The notes under the pieces: generated by a model
What the model was told of the DNA's origin: nothing
Database searches by the model: none
What the model saw: only the letters and a program-made list of their open reading frames with translations
Shown: positions 63,303 through 64,000 of the stretch, one piece after another
Position numbering within the stretch: position 1 is the stretch's first letter
How the letters are laid out: each line of letters opens with the position of its first letter
Made by a program: the position numbers and the translations under genes
From: SG8-30 sp963695155
GTDB lineage: Bacteria > Pseudomonadota > Gammaproteobacteria > Steroidobacterales > Steroidobacteraceae
Assembly (NCBI GenBank): GCA_963695155.1
Contig: CAVOGD010000005.1
Location: forward strand, 1 to 64,000
Reading direction: 5' to 3'
Length of the DNA stretch: 64,000 nt

Positions 63303-64000
63303 ATGACTACCAGAACCTCGCTTGCCGGAGCGGTCCGGCTGGCGATAGGCGGAGCTGTCGGACTGTCCGCAGCCTTGGCAGCGCCCTTGGCACTGGCACA
63401 GGTGGAGGAAATCGTCGTCACCGGCTCACGCATTGCGCGCGCCGGCGATTTCGAGAGCGCGTCGCCGGTGATCACCGTGGACCGCGAGACCATCCTGCAG
63501 TCGGGCTACAACAACCTGCAGCAGCTGCTGGAGAAGATCCCGGCCTCCGGGAACGGCACCTTCTCGACCCGCGGCAACAACCAGGACTCGACCGCGAACG
63601 GCGCATCGGCCATCAGCCTGCGCGGCCTCGGCGCGGACGCCACGTTGGTGCTGGTCAACGGCCGCCGCGTCTCGATCAGCCCGTTCGGCGAGAGCATCAC
63701 GACCAACTTCGTCGACATCAACGCCATCCCGGTGTCCGCGATCGAGCGCGTCGAGGTCCTGAAGGACGGCGCCTCGGCCGTGTACGGCTCCGACGCGGTC
63801 GCAGGCGTGATCAACATCGTGCTGCGCAAGGACTTCGAGGGCTTCGAGGTCACTGCCGGCTACGGCGACGTCACCAGCGGCAGCAATTCCGAGACCACGG
63901 CCTCGGCCATCTGGGGCACTGGCAGCGACAATGGCAACGTCACGGTGATCTTCGACTACTTCAAGAACAGCACGCTATACAACACGGAGCGCGGTTCGCT
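63303..64000 (+). CDS. TonB-dependent receptor, N-terminal part (runs off the window)
   Basis: ATG at 63303 with GAGGGGG 6 bases upstream. Signal peptide: MTTRTSLAGAVRLAIGGAVG and LSAALAAPLALAQ. The mature part starts VEEIVVTGSRIARAGDFESA (TonB-box-like region). The plug domain follows: ILQSGYNNLQQLLEKIPASG, then ASAISLRGLGADATLVLVNG, RRVSISPFGES, INAIPVSAIERVEVLKDGAS and AVYGSDAVAGVINIVLRKDF. The beta-barrel is only beginning when the window ends. Such outer-membrane receptors import large or scarce substrates; the group starting EEIVVTGSRI is common in Steroidobacterales, Xanthomonadales and Caulobacterales. Confidence 0.93.
   Translation, partial: MTTRTSLAGAVRLAIGGAVGLSAALAAPLALAQVEEIVVTGSRIARAGDFESASPVITVDRETILQSGYNNLQQLLEKIPASGNGTFSTRGNNQDSTANGASAISLRGLGADATLVLVNGRRVSISPFGESITTNFVDINAIPVSAIERVEVLKDGASAVYGSDAVAGVINIVLRKDFEGFEVTAGYGDVTSGSNSETTASAIWGTGSDNGNVTVIFDYFKNSTLYNTERGS

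Overview
The window is a high-GC proteobacterial chromosome segment, most likely from a gammaproteobacterium of the Steroidobacterales/Nevskiales/Xanthomonadales neighbourhood. The support is the overlapping mutY-yggX pair, a TonB receptor with the mature start EEIVVTGSRI, the many Crp/BON/CsbD/glycine-zipper stress proteins and the strong GC3 codon use. The lineage is an inference.

Left part (1-22.3 kb), accessory DNA of visibly lower GC. It holds the end of an AsmA-like protein, two Crp/Fnr regulators (one broken), small envelope or stress proteins (BON lipoprotein, three glycine-zipper proteins, DUF3185, CsbD, lmo0937-type), a coupled pair of microproteins, a B12/radical SAM enzyme, pieces of an aryl-polyene-like lipid cluster (glycosyltransferase, ACP, AMP-ligase/dehydratase fusion, acyltransferase), an IS3 remnant, a TetR-controlled DevBCA/MacAB-like exporter operon with a perfect 24-bp operator, a broken GGDEF-EAL gene and a tyrosine-recombinase remnant beside tRNA-Phe. 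A degraded copy of the 3' half of tRNA-Phe at 6961-7003 and the intact tRNA at 22205-22280 mark the ends of a decayed genomic island of about 15 kb.

Right part (22.3-64 kb), core-like, high GC, tightly packed. In order: a peroxidase-related protein and an AGCS symporter; an overlapping AsmA/START/mutY/yggX operon; an ECF sigma / anti-sigma / DUF4097 operon; an AlaX-type editing protein; an exported methyltransferase; two tandem mini-cytochromes c; a FabH-like synthase; a CBM9/DUF5916 outer-membrane protein; apt; a serine hydrolase; an MsbA-like ABC exporter; a subtilase; folE; an HD protein; a TGS GTPase; the nucleoside operon cdd-deoA-deoB-deoD; a redox operon (NfnA-like, NfnB-like, KorA, KorB and a 747-aa protein ending in a ferredoxin domain); a fatty-acid block (APH-type kinase, acyl-CoA dehydrogenase, SDR, acyl-CoA synthetase) whose content resembles the ACAD10/11 and Lva routes for 4-hydroxyacids; a DUF885 protein; and the start of a TonB-dependent receptor.

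Single-base frameshifts occur across the whole window, including in normally conserved genes such as yggX, and several sit in short G or C runs. Part of the apparent gene breakage is therefore probably assembly error. The breakage in the left island also includes true truncations and deletions.
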